Of a stretch of DNA of 64,000 nucleotides, positions 12,321 through 22,113 are shown piece by piece. The translations under genes and the position numbers were made by a program. The DNA is from Pseudevernia furfuracea (Eukaryota; Ascomycota; Lecanoromycetes; Lecanorales; Parmeliaceae), in contig JAIUPT010000019.1 of assembly GCA_022315425.1 (NCBI GenBank), forward strand, positions 744,001-808,000, given 5' to 3'. A model generated the notes under the pieces. It saw only the letters and a list, made by a program, of their open reading frames with translations. It searched no databases and was not told where the DNA came from. Numbering within the stretch: the stretch's first letter is position 1; every line of letters begins with the position of its first letter.

Positions 12321-13300
12321 GTGCGTGAGCTGCCATTCAGCGTCGGGGCTCAACGGATCGAGGGAGCCAGATTGAGACAGCAAACAGAAGGGATATTTCC
12401 ACTCTCCAACAGACTGCGGCCAGATTGAGAGAATCTCCCTGAGGACAGGACAGCCGGCGAGCTTGGCGTTGTCACAGCACCACTCTTTACTCCACTTCTT
12501 GCCAAATTTTCGAGGTCGGCCAACCGTTTGCGGTGATACGGTCTTCGGATCATGAACACCATTTACTCAACTTTAATCAACCCTGCCCACACCTTTCTTA
12601 CGAGCCTCCGCCTCCTGCGGGGGGAAGGAGCACGAATCAACGATTTACCCTTTCACCAATACTCAAATCCTATCTCAATATCTACACGACATCTCCAATT
12701 TCAAGACGAGAGAACACACAGTCCTGCGGCTTCATCCGTAGATTTCCTTTGTATTAGTATCTCATCGCTAGAAGCGGCGGTGATGATGGCGAGAGAAGAG
12801 TCTGCATGGTAGTGACTAGCTGTTTGCTTCAACGTCTTTCTCTATGATTGGTCGAGAGGTCAAATGGCTGCTGTGGGGCGGTCGAAGTGGAGACTTTCTT
12901 CGGATAGCCACCATCGAGGCTACGAAGCAGTCCTGTTTGGCCTACGAGCGGCCCTTGCGGTAATCACCTGCTATATGAAATAAAGGATTCGGCCACCTCA
13001 ACCTGAGTATTTCCATCGTTTAGCGTGATACAGTGCTTTTCGTTTTGGGACTGTTAACTCCAGAGTACAGACGCAGGAATAGGGGCACACAGGCGGCAAA
13101 GGCCACCCCACCGAATGCATGGGAGAGCGCAAATTCAAGACACAGCCTCCCCAGCGGATATGTCGAACAGGCGACAACCGAGCCTCCCGCGGCACCTATT
13201 AAAACCAAGGATCCAGGAGCAAAGTTGAATTGTTTACCCGTTTGCTAATTGAGAAGATAATTGTTCCCTTGTCACAAGGTCCTTGAAATACTGTCTCGCG
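12321..13300. other. Intergenic, no supported gene
   Basis: An 86-codon frame at 12552-12812 begins with ATG but has no recognisable domain and atypical composition. No RNA gene or clear repeat is visible. It presumably holds the promoter of the secreted-protein gene downstream. Confidence 0.45.
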
Positions 13301-14010
13301 ATGCGCCATGTACCATTTTTGATGTATTTGCTTTCTCTCACCCTTCTTTTTTTCACCCCCGTTGATTGCATTGCACACCATTCTCGTCGGTCAGCTGCCT
13401 CACAAGCCACCTCAGCGTTGGTCGGATCCCACGACTCCCCCAAATTCGCCTCACCATACAGCTACAACCTCCAGCGCCGAATCCGACGCGGCCACCATTC
13501 TTTCCTCTCCATCGGCTTCGGCTGGAACCTCTACTACTCTTCCTGGGCTGGCTCCCTCCTCCCCATCCAGTATGACTTGTCTGACTCAAACTTCTTTTTT
13601 CTGACTTCTTCATGAGTCGTGAGATATGTTTCGGGATTTTCACCCTCCCGACACATGTTTCACAACCCCAATTCCATCTAATAAGCGAGTTGCTGACTAA
13701 AAACCTGATCAGGCCTGCCGCCTCCGCTCTAGGTCATCTTTATTCCACAATGCTCGTCAATTCGCAAAATTCATGGCTCGAAGGACCTTCTGGGAATGGC
13801 TTCACGGTGGCTCACCAGAACCTTGTTGTTACGTTTTATTGCAAGGAGCAGGCGATTGGATGGGATTTTGTGGCGAATTTCTCGAGGAGATTGTTGGCGT
13901 TGACGCAGGAGGGGTGGACGGGACTTTATAGGTTGATGTTGAGCCATGCGGAGTCAGGCGTAACGGTGGAGGTGAGCTTGAGGATTATGGAGGAGGGGTA
14001 TATTGACTGA
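13301..14010 (+). CDS. Secreted protein of unknown function
   Basis: Two exons, 13301-13569 and 13713-14010, give 188 residues. The first ATG opens a clear signal peptide: a short basic start, then MYLLSLTLLFFTPVDC, with cleavage plausible after about residue 24. The second half reads through GHLYSTMLVNSQNSWLEG and FYCKEQAIGWDFVANF and ends EEGYID. The intron (143 bp) has donor GTATGA and ends CTGAC..CAG; splicing at phase 2 joins the signal-peptide exon to the second frame. The pattern resembles small secreted proteins conserved among fungi without assigned function. I do not recognise a named domain. The ORF continuing to 13615 without splicing is the alternative and would give a 105-residue protein. 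Confidence 0.65.
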
Positions 14011-14706
14011 TGGTGCATTGTTATCTCCGGGCTATCTTCTGCTGTGGGTTGTTGTTGGGTTGTTGTTGGGTTGTTTGGAGAAGTCAGCAAAGGAAAAGAA
14101 GGCATGGTCGTGGATGCACTGGCGCACCAAAGTCAGCTCCTGCAATGGCGGACCAAGCTTGGCTGGCGCAGAACTAAGCTTTCAAAGACACCCTTCACTC
14201 AACCTCGTCCCATGTTCGTGTAGCAAGCGCCTTTTGCATATTCTGACCGGCAAGCCTCTCGTGTCTCAAAGTCGGCACTCGGCTCTAGGAATGTTTGAGA
14301 AAAAGAAGAAGAATCTTGGAGGCAACTTTGTTCTTACAACCTGTGCGGCATCTATTGTTATGCTAACTTATGTCCGCCGTGGCAAAGGAGTAAGAAATGA
14401 TAGCTAATCACCGTCTTGGTTTTCCATTGGCTCTCGGTCTTACGCGGTATTTGAGGTACCGGTTCCAGCCTTTATTACCTTAAGTCCAGAGGTCAGCCCT
14501 AACTGTCCGCTCTTCGATCTTGCGATAACGCCGGCCTTACCTTCGTCCTAGCCTTTGCGTGTCCATGGGTTCATGAGTTCATGTTTATATATTGGGAGGA
14601 GAAGAGGACAACGCAATGCAAACCTGCACATCTTCTTCCAAACCCCTCTCTTTGCACCTTACTATCTAATTTCTAACCATCCCGGCAGGTCGACCACCAG
14701 AACAAG
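14011..14706. other. Intergenic, GST promoter region
   Basis: A GTTGTTGGGTTGTTGTTGGGTTG mini-repeat lies near 14048-14072. The 134-codon frame at 14003-14407 overlaps the end of the previous gene and has no protein character. The last 150 bp are pyrimidine-rich and contain TATATATTGG near 14586. Confidence 0.45.
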
Positions 14707-15486
14707 ATGTCTTCTCTCCAAACAATTACCCTTCATAGTCATCGTAAGTTACTTTCTACCCTCCAACTCTTCATGACTCTAGGCCTCGCTGATCGATCCG
14801 AGCCGGACCCAACCCGTGGAAGATAGCCCTCCTCCTCGAGGAGCTCAACGTACCTTATACCACTAAGATCTACACGACTCCCGAGCTGAAACAACCAACC
14901 TTCCTCGCGCTGAACCGCAATGGCATGGCCCCCGTCATCGAGGATCCCAACAAGGGTCTCCTGCTCGCCGAGGTAAGCGTTGATGGCCTTGATTGTACCC
15001 AAGCAGCTGCTAACCTCACAGTCCGGTGCTATCATGGACTACATCCTCGACCAATACGACACCGAGAAGCGCATCGCCTTCATAACCCTGCCAGAGCAAT
15101 ACCACATGAAGCAGTGGCTCCAATTCCAAAACACGACACAAGGGCCAATTCTACAAGCCCTTTTTCACTGGGCTTTCGTCGAATCTAACCCTGAGGCCCA
15201 TGCTAGCTATGTCAAGAGCCTGCGTCGGGCTCTGCAGGTTCTGAATGACGAACTCGCCGACAAAGAGTGGCTGGTCGGCGGCAAGTGCTCTGCTGCGGAC
15301 TTGAGCTATGTCCCCTTCCACTCTAAGTTGGATTTCATCATGAGGGAGGCAGCGCCCGATGTGGAGAAGGACTTTCCCAACGTCGATGCTTGGTATAAGC
15401 GGATGTTGGAGCGGGATACAGTGCAAAAGATCCTGAAGGACCGAGATGAGGCTACGAAGAAGCTCAGTTTTCCGGGGAAGAAGTAA
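14707..15486 (+). CDS. Glutathione S-transferase, URE2p-like
   Basis: Three exons, 14707-14743, 14803-14972 and 15022-15486, give 223 residues. The N-terminal thioredoxin fold begins HSHPGPNPWKIALLLEEL and continues NRNGMAPVIEDPN and SGAIMDYI, the glutathione-binding loop with the expected E-S pair formed exactly across the second splice junction. The C-terminal helical domain ends with VGGKCSAADLSYVPF and PNVDAWYKRMLERD, classic GST signatures. The length matches the URE2p-like fungal class, cytosolic enzymes that conjugate glutathione or act as peroxidases. The substrate cannot be inferred. The start is the only ATG that gives the N-terminal beta strand. Confidence 0.9.
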
Positions 15487-16980
15487 GGGTCAGTTAGCGA
15501 CGGGTGGTTGTGCTTGGAATCGCAATTTCTTGACTCGGAATAAGGCAAAGAGTATGCACCTTTTCGGGTGTTGTCCCCCAAAAGAACACCACCCTTCCTA
15601 AATCAAGAAGAGCAAGAAACCTAGAATTCAATAATTATTTTCAGGTAACCTCGCCTGAAAGAATACCTTTCCCAAATCAAGAGGAGCAAAGGAAGTATTC
15701 AAAGCTATGGTACCTTACCTAACCTATTGCCAGAGTAGATTCAGTGGTATGTAAAGAAGAAGGACATCCTTCTTGCAACAACGAAATGCGAGTAAGTGCG
15801 GAGTCAACCGAGTCAACCTCGCATCTCCCAACATCGGGTCCATGTCCATCCGAATAGGATACGACCACATACGACCATAAACACTTGGAAAGCTCTATGT
15901 TTGACCATTGACATGGAAGCCCGCGAAGTCTGATGCATTCCTTTTTCCTCAGCAGATCTAACGTCTCATCAAACGCCAGATTCGAGGAGAGAACGACTTC
16001 ATATCTCGCGGCGAAAGGTTCAAAAGGAGCTGAGGTGCGTGGTACTATGATACCATAGAGCTAGAAGCGGACGTGAATGTCACCTCTGACTATAAGCCCG
16101 GAGGGGTGCGGTCCTTGGGCGGCTGGCAAGGAGGAGGAAACGGCCCACCGGGGGCTTCGACACCTACTTTGTTCATCTCAGTCCTGGTGACAACATCGTT
16201 GCCAAGACCCTGCATGATCAGTCGGCGTTGTTTATGTACCTCGCAAGTGACCGTCCTTTTCTCGCCTCGGTAAGTTGTCATATTGACAGCTTTGGCCTAT
16301 TCTTTGTGCGGTGGCGGTGTGAAGTTGTCTGACAATGTTGGGGCAGTGGCATTGCAACTTTTAGCGAAGCGGACACACAGTACTACGCCGAGGGATGAAG
16401 GGCATGATAGATGCTTGTTTAGATTCCTGTTACCCAGGTGATTGGATCCGCCGAAAGAGGATCAAGGGAGGATGTCAGTCTTGGAAATAGCAGCTGCATA
16501 TGGTAAGGAAGATTGTTTTCCGGGGGTTTTCCAACATAGGAAGGTCCAAGGCATGCCGCAGGCGCTGAGCGTGCGTTCATGTCACTAGCCAAATACCCTT
16601 GCGGTGTTTCTTTGATAATCCGAATTTCCAGCTGGTATGCCGATCTCGTACATTCCCAGTCAAGACTGTTGCCGGCATAGACGGTTTTCTGCATCGCAAA
16701 TTAAGCTAGCATCCGGGATAGGCATCCGCGGCGCAAATGCTAGAATATGACTCCATTATGGAGATGGGTGAGGTTTGCTTCCATCATCGAAGGTCAGTGC
16801 GGTCCCGGCAGCTCGGAAATCATGCAGCAACCATGACTGGAATCTTTTGTTTGCCATATCACCTTTCCTTCACCGCTATCCAACTCCGCAATTCACTCCC
16901 TGTTGCCTTGACAAAATCTTAGCTCGCAATCTTATTGGCTGCTGCCTGATGTCGTAATTCACCGCTGAAATTGTGATACT
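15487..16980. other. Intergenic with a possible gene relic at about 16085-16400
   Basis: Near 15585-15690 there is an imperfect direct repeat of an AAATCAAGAAGAGCAA-like segment. At about 16100-16268 one plus-strand frame reads a strikingly protein-like segment (RKRPTGGFDTYFVHLSPG, then DQSALFMYLASDRPFLAS) that ends at a good GTAAGT donor (16269). A second protein-like stretch (GIATFSEADTQYYAEG then stop) lies at about 16349-16399 but the phases do not join. No start codon or complete gene can be built, so I treat it as a fragment. Confidence 0.4.
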
Positions 16981-17020
16981 TTACGTCAATTCATGACATT
17001 ACGTCAACACCAGGTATAAG
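16981..17020 (+). promoter_or_regulatory. Paired CRE-like sites and TATA-like box before con-10
   Basis: TTACGTCAA occurs twice on the plus strand, at 16981-16989 and 16999-17007, spaced 18 bp start to start. TATAAG follows at 17015-17020, about 130 bp before the CON-10 start codon. ACGTCA is the core of the CRE/ATF bZIP site. Conidiation and stress genes of this type are often under ATF-class control in fungi, so these are reasonable regulator sites, but binding is inferred. Confidence 0.45.
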
Positions 17021-17149
17021 ATCAATCCCAATTTCTCACCTTTCTTCCTTCTTCAACACAACAACTTTCATCTTCCAACGAACCGAAACCACCACTCACT
17101 TCCCAACTACATTCTGCACCCGATCTCAATCTTCTTCAGCACTACAATC

Positions 17150-17507
17150 ATGTCTTCCACTGGTAACACCAATCCCGGCAACTTCGCCAACCGCCCCAAG
17201 GAGGAAGTCTCTGAGATTGCCAGTGAGTCTACTTCACGCCTCAAACCTTTAGCTACAAGGGTAATACTGAACCACCAATTTTGAAGAGAAAGGAGGTCAG
17301 GCCAGTCACAAGGGCGGATTTGCGAGCATGGATCCTGAGAAGCAGGTAACCTCCCCTACCAAGCTCTCCAACCGTCAGCAGAGTTGAGAATGACAATTGC
17401 TACAGAAGGAAATCGCATCCATGGGCGGTCAGGCCTCGAGCGGATCGTTTGAGAAGGGCAGTGAGGCGGCCAAGGAGGCCGGTAGGAAGGGCGGATCTTC
17501 TTCTTGA
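17150..17507 (+). CDS. con-10: Conidiation-specific protein 10 (CON-10), KGG-repeat stress protein
   Basis: Three exons, 17150-17222, 17287-17345 and 17406-17507, give 77 residues. The start MSSTGNTNPGNFANRPKEEV is the CON-10 signature and is followed by KKGGQASHKGGFASMDPEKQ, MGGQASSGSF and AGRKGGSSS, the KGG motif repeats of the family. CON-10 was first described in Neurospora as a transcript of conidiating cultures; relatives respond to light, heat and desiccation. The protein is small, hydrophilic and probably unstructured. The first intron acceptor was chosen as AAG at 17286 because the alternative two bases later breaks the frame. The promoter carries paired CRE-like sites. Confidence 0.93.
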
Positions 17508-18574
17508 GGGTGAGGTCGGAGGCCAAGAAGGGCGTCGGTGGACAGTCGGTTTGCAGGATGGGCACATGGAAACGAGCAGCCAGTATCGGGGCTCCTTTGC
17601 AACTGTCTTTACGGACTGCTAGCTGAGAGATAGGCAAAAGTCAACGGTCACGAAGGAGCAATTGATTTGACCCAGCCATCAGCAAATGTGACTTCGTACA
17701 ACATTCCCCACACACTGCCAAGGCATACCTACTTTAGACCAGACTTGTGGTCAGGCCCGGTTTCACGATGCATAGGTACACTATGAGCTTTCTGCTCTTG
17801 TTACGGATATCTTAGTTGGATCTCACGCCACATCTACGATGCACGAAAAGCTAAAAGCCACATCTACGATACACTTTCACCCTGTTCCTATCCACTAAAT
17901 CCTATGTTACCTGAACCGATGTGCTGTAGCCTGTATATGATAATGACAGCTGGATAGACTCAATCGGGGTTTGAGCACATCGATAGTCAGGGACAAGCGT
18001 GAACGCTAACTTCGAAGTTGGGATTTGAGTCAAGGGTAAGTAAGGTATTAAAGGGTATTAGAGAGTCTAATTTATGATATCATGACTTAAATACCATCTT
18101 AGCTCGACAAATCGTCAGTGGCAGACGTATGTAATTCGACACGGCACATCTATATGATACACGATAATCTGAAAGTCAGGACGAGATCCACTTCGCCCTT
18201 TTGCCATCCGCTAAACCCAATGTTGAGTAAGTCGATATTCAGTATGTGATGATGGCAGCTTGACAGACCCCCGATGGAACTCTACGAGTAGCGCACGGAT
18301 AGTTAGGATAAGCGTGGAAGCCATCTTGGAAGCTGGGGTTTGGGTCAGGGGTAGCACGTCCTGAATCATGATATCATGATTCTGAACCATCCCAGCTCGT
18401 CAGTGGCACGGATGGTTCGTTGCATGACTGCTTGATGAGAAGGGAGTACAAGAATGGCGTCTCACCCAGATGATATTTCAGCTTTCAAGAATATCTCATA
18501 TCTCTGGATAAAATCAAAGCAAACTCAAAGTAAAACCCACATTCACCCCATTGCTTCTCCAAACAATCACAATC
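17508..18574. repeat. Diverged direct duplication of about 250 bp
   Basis: No gene is visible. Two segments, about 17870-18124 and 18180-18412, align in the same order: a (T/C)CCACTAAATCC-like start, GATGGCAGCT / AATGACAGCT, GGGGTTTG, GGATAAGCGTG / GGACAAGCGTG, GGGATTTGAGTCAAGGG / GGGGTTTGGGTCAGGGG, a palindrome around ATGATATCAT, and AGCTCG..CGTCAGTGGCA. They differ at many positions. The right copy contains a perfect 20-bp palindrome (18363-18382); the left copy retains only its 10-bp core (18074-18083). Differences include many C/T and G/A changes. Confidence 0.7.
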
Positions 18575-18979
18575 ATGCCTTCAGCCGACGATCAGTATGA
18601 GCAGCAGAATGATATGACCAGCGGCGACGTCCCCAGCGGAGATTCCATGGACAACGACTACAAGAGTCGCACGGGCCAGCACCACATTCCCGTTCAGAGT
18701 GACGAGGCGCCTGTATCCGATCCCATTGATCCTGCGACTGCCGATTCTGATGAGACCTTGGGTGCGTCTCTTCCCTCCCTATCCCCTTTTCTCCCTACTT
18801 CTTCCGTAAGGGGTGTTGCTGATATAGTTGCAGCCAAGGATGACAGTGATGCCATCGATCAGAGCAACATCATCGGTGGGCGCACCCGTGGTGCGAAGCC
18901 CAGTGGAGGGAAATATACAGAGCCTGGCGATGAGGAAGGCTTGCCGGGAGCGGAGGACGGGACTTCGTCAACTCGCTAG
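18575..18979 (+). CDS. Small CHZ-motif protein (possible histone chaperone)
   Basis: Two exons, 18575-18761 and 18834-18979, give 110 residues. The intron is 72 bp, so the frame stays open even if it is retained; it is called because it has a donor at 18762, a TATAGTTGCAG acceptor, and its removal restores a continuous acidic protein. The C-terminal half contains DDSDAIDQSNIIGGRTRG, which resembles the CHZ motif of H2A.Z-H2B chaperones (ID.SNII..R.TRG), and ends EEGLPGAEDGTSSTR. The N-terminal half is acidic and hydrophilic. Small proteins of this layout are widespread in fungi. A chaperone role is inference from the motif. Confidence 0.7.
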   Translation: MPSADDQYEQQNDMTSGDVPSGDSMDNDYKSRTGQHHIPVQSDEAPVSDPIDPATADSDETLGASLPSLSPFLPTSSVRGVADIVAAKDDSDAIDQSNIIGGRTRGAKPSGGKYTEPGDEEGLPGAEDGTSSTR

Positions 18980-19922
18980 AGGTTTCGAAAAGGAGACAGC
19001 GGCAAGCATCGCCTTCTCGCAGGAGTGATGGAGGTGGTTGGAACGAGAGGCGCTTTCATAGTCTCCCCACGATTGTCAGCAATCAAAGTAGCAATTGCTT
19101 GTCATGAGTCCTACAACGTGTTCTCGTCTCAACCTCTCTTGTGTGTAACCGGCTTTGAAAGTAGCTTGACAAGATTGTGTGTATTGACAGTGGTGCGTTC
19201 AAGGCTTGGGTAACCTTCCTCCGCTCTTGTTCTCGTGTTTCTATCACATATTATATCCAGAAACCGTTCGGCGTGCCGACATATTGGAGCAGGTACTCGC
19301 ATCTTTGATCGTGATGCATGAGGGAGATTCTCGGCGGTCAAGGACAGGACGACCCCGCAGGGTCTTTAATAGATAGGTATGGTGAATCACTGAATCGCTC
19401 AACGGGCGCGAGCCCCTGTCGTTGTCTCAGCCAATCATCTGTGACCCTTGACTTGTCTCTTGAAATACGCGCCGAGGAACCTGCATTAGCTCGAACTAAG
19501 CACACCTTTCCTCCAGTCACCACCAACATCACGCATCGTCGGGATGCAATTATAGCTCTCGCTTCCTTGGCGACCCCATGAACACTGGAACAGTATCATG
19601 CTATCGAGTCCTTTGGCGCCCTGAAGATGATCCTGTCTACCTCTCCTGGGCTTGGCTCGCAGAAAGGCCGTGTGGGTATATGTCTCCGTGGGATCTGTGA
19701 AGATTCCTAATTTGTCTCCTTGTTCGAAGCCTGCGCTGTGCGACGCAGGCATTCTGAACTCCAACAGAGTCGTCGCTGCTGTCTTTTCTTGCTATATCAT
19801 TGCTGTGTTGTGAATTGCTTGCGGTCTCATATATATTTTCCTCATCATCGCTTCTTTTTGACTAAGTCCATGACCTCACAATCCAGTCGCTGCCCAGCTA
19901 GAAGTACATCCAATCTTCCCTA
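18980..19922. other. Intergenic, no supported gene
   Basis: Only short frames without domain character on either strand. No repeats or RNA genes were recognised. The last 120 bp are pyrimidine-rich and probably form the leader of the next gene. Confidence 0.5.
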
Positions 19923-21768
19923 ATGGCCTCGGAAAGGGCTCTACAAATGTTCCCGACGATGTCGTCGTTGAGGCGCCCAGTACATAAGGGTAGCACAAGG
20001 ATTACCGGAAAGCCAACAGCGTTCGACATGCTCCATCCCTCGGGCAAGACGAATGGCTTCGTCATACAAATTACAGAAGCGCCTCCTTCTATCATCCCAG
20101 AGACGCAGGATACGACAGAACAAGCCCCAAGAAAAAAACCACAACCGCCGCCTCTTGCAATACCTCCTAAAGCATACATCTCAGATGATCAGCGACCTGC
20201 TACACCGCCGAGTCCTCTCACACCCAGTCAAGCCGCTTCGCCTACTGAAGTACCATTGCCACGCTCCAGTATGAACACCCCAATACTCGTCCGCAGTAAC
20301 AGCGACACTACGCCTGTAATGCGCTCAATGTTCCCTCGCTACGATCCCAATATACCCTTTACACAACAGCATTACCGACCTGAATTAGAAAGGGTGCCTG
20401 GATTGGCAAGCGCTTTGGCCGTAGCAGGGACTTCTTCCTATCGTCCGCCCTCATACTCACAGCAAGCAAACAACCGCCCAAGCTCGGCGTACCTACAATC
20501 AGAGAGTGGAAGAATGAAAACTGCAGATATCAAAGAATCACCATTTCGCCCTGCAGATACTGCTGAACACGAAACGAAGCTCTCTAGTCCTGAAGAGCTT
20601 CTGGATCTATGGGACACTGCCAATGGGCAGACAGCCTCAGAAGAGGTCGTTGATACATATATTTTAGAGCTAAGCTGGTGAGTGGATCCGTTACAGCTAT
20701 ATCCTGACCGCTTAATAACGAGCGGACAGCGATGACCTAACCGTCGGCCGAGAAATAATCACCTTCAACGCCTCCACCTCCGACCCAATCTACACTCTCG
20801 AAGCCTCACACTCTAACATCACCGTCTCACGCATCCACCCCAGGAACCGCAACCCAACCATTCAAATCACCACTTCAACCCTCGAAAAGCCCACATCAGC
20901 AGCCCCTCTCGTGACCTGCATCTTTCCCAAATTAGCTGGCCTGATGGCCCTCGACCACTCCTCCAACGTAGCAGTAGCTCATAAGCTTGACCGCAAAGCG
21001 AGCGCTGACCTGCAAGCCGAAGCTGTTGTTAGAGCTCAAGAGCAAGAAGCTAGCATGCTGCTGTGGGACAGCGACAGCAATAAATACTGCTTCATGCATC
21101 CGACCTTGCTCGACTCTACAGCTACAGCGCTTCCGATTGAGATCATACCCGACCCTTCAAATCCGCAGAAAATCACGATATTCGCTCCAGAAACCAACAC
21201 GCCTCTCCTTACTCTCTCCCTCCAGTCACTGGCGTTGACCCTTTATACCCCCGCTATAACGGCCCTCCCATCCCTCTACATCCTCGACACGCTGATGTCG
21301 ACCCTTCTCGCGCTTCTTCTCCATCTTCACCGCTCTTGTGCCACCCCGAATCCATCCCCACCCACCTCAACCTCCCCTCACCACCCCATCTTCCCACCAC
21401 CACCGACCCTCGCATACACCTCGCCCCGCTCATCCCTCCGACACAAAAGGTCCGCGTCCCGTTTCTCGGCATTCCGATCCACAAAGTCGATGAAATCGAA
21501 TCGGTCTCTACGCTCCGCCTCGGCCTACGAGCAGGACATCGAACTGCAACACCTACCCCCGCACCAGAGACCGGAGACGGCAGGAAGGAAGCGTCAGCCA
21601 CCGAAGCAGATATTCTCGACCCACGACGAGAGTTTGCCCAAACCGACGAGGGCGGTGCTGAAATTGTTGTATTGGGCTTTTGAAGCGTTGTTCTGGTTCC
21701 TGGGCGTGGTGGTGCAGTTGCTCGCTGCTGGGGTGGTGGGGGCTGGCAAGCTGGTTACGAAATTATAA
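19923..21768 (+). CDS. Proline/serine-rich protein with hydrophobic C-terminus, function unknown
   Basis: Two exons, 19923-20677 and 20730-21768, give 597 residues; the junction at phase 2 forms a cysteine codon (LSW/stop becomes C-D-D-L). The first 250 residues are proline/serine rich and probably disordered (QPPPLAIPP, PATPPSPLTP). A central folded-looking part follows (DDLTVGREIITF, TIQITTSTL, LMALDHSSNVAV, MLLWDSDSNKYCFMHP). After a serine/arginine-rich stretch the C-terminus has a hydrophobic segment (LYWAFEALFWFLGVVVQLLA), probably membrane associated. Another hydrophobic segment occurs at YILDTLMSTLLALLLHLHR. The family looks conserved and fungal-specific but I cannot name it with confidence. 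Confidence 0.75.
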
Positions 21769-22113
21769 ATCACATGCTGGTGGTGTATGATATTTTGGGA
21801 GTCAATAATGCGGAATGATAGATGTAGTGCCTGCTAGATGTGAACTGTCCGGTGCAGCTGTTTCGGTCCTTGTCTAACGATAACATATGCAAGCCAAAAG
21901 CTATAATTTCCCTGTTCCACGAGAAATGCTGGCGACGGATTTGTCCAACCCGGCGAAAATCCAACGAAAAGCAACCCATTCCATCAGTCTCCAATGTAGT
22001 AGCGCGCTTGCCTGCAGAAACCGGCATCGATCCAAAAGGCTGGCTCGCTTTTGATTGTCAGCCTTCCAATGCAGGGGGGCCTCAACCCACCTCACCTGGA
22101 CGATGTAGATCTT
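21769..22113. other. Convergent intergenic spacer
   Basis: The region lies between the stop codons of a plus-strand and a minus-strand gene. No additional gene or repeat is visible. Confidence 0.5.

Noticed and set aside
12552..12812. An 86-codon ATG frame between the BTB and secreted-protein genes
   Set aside because: No domain, no splice partners and a composition like random sequence; it is not enough to call a gene.
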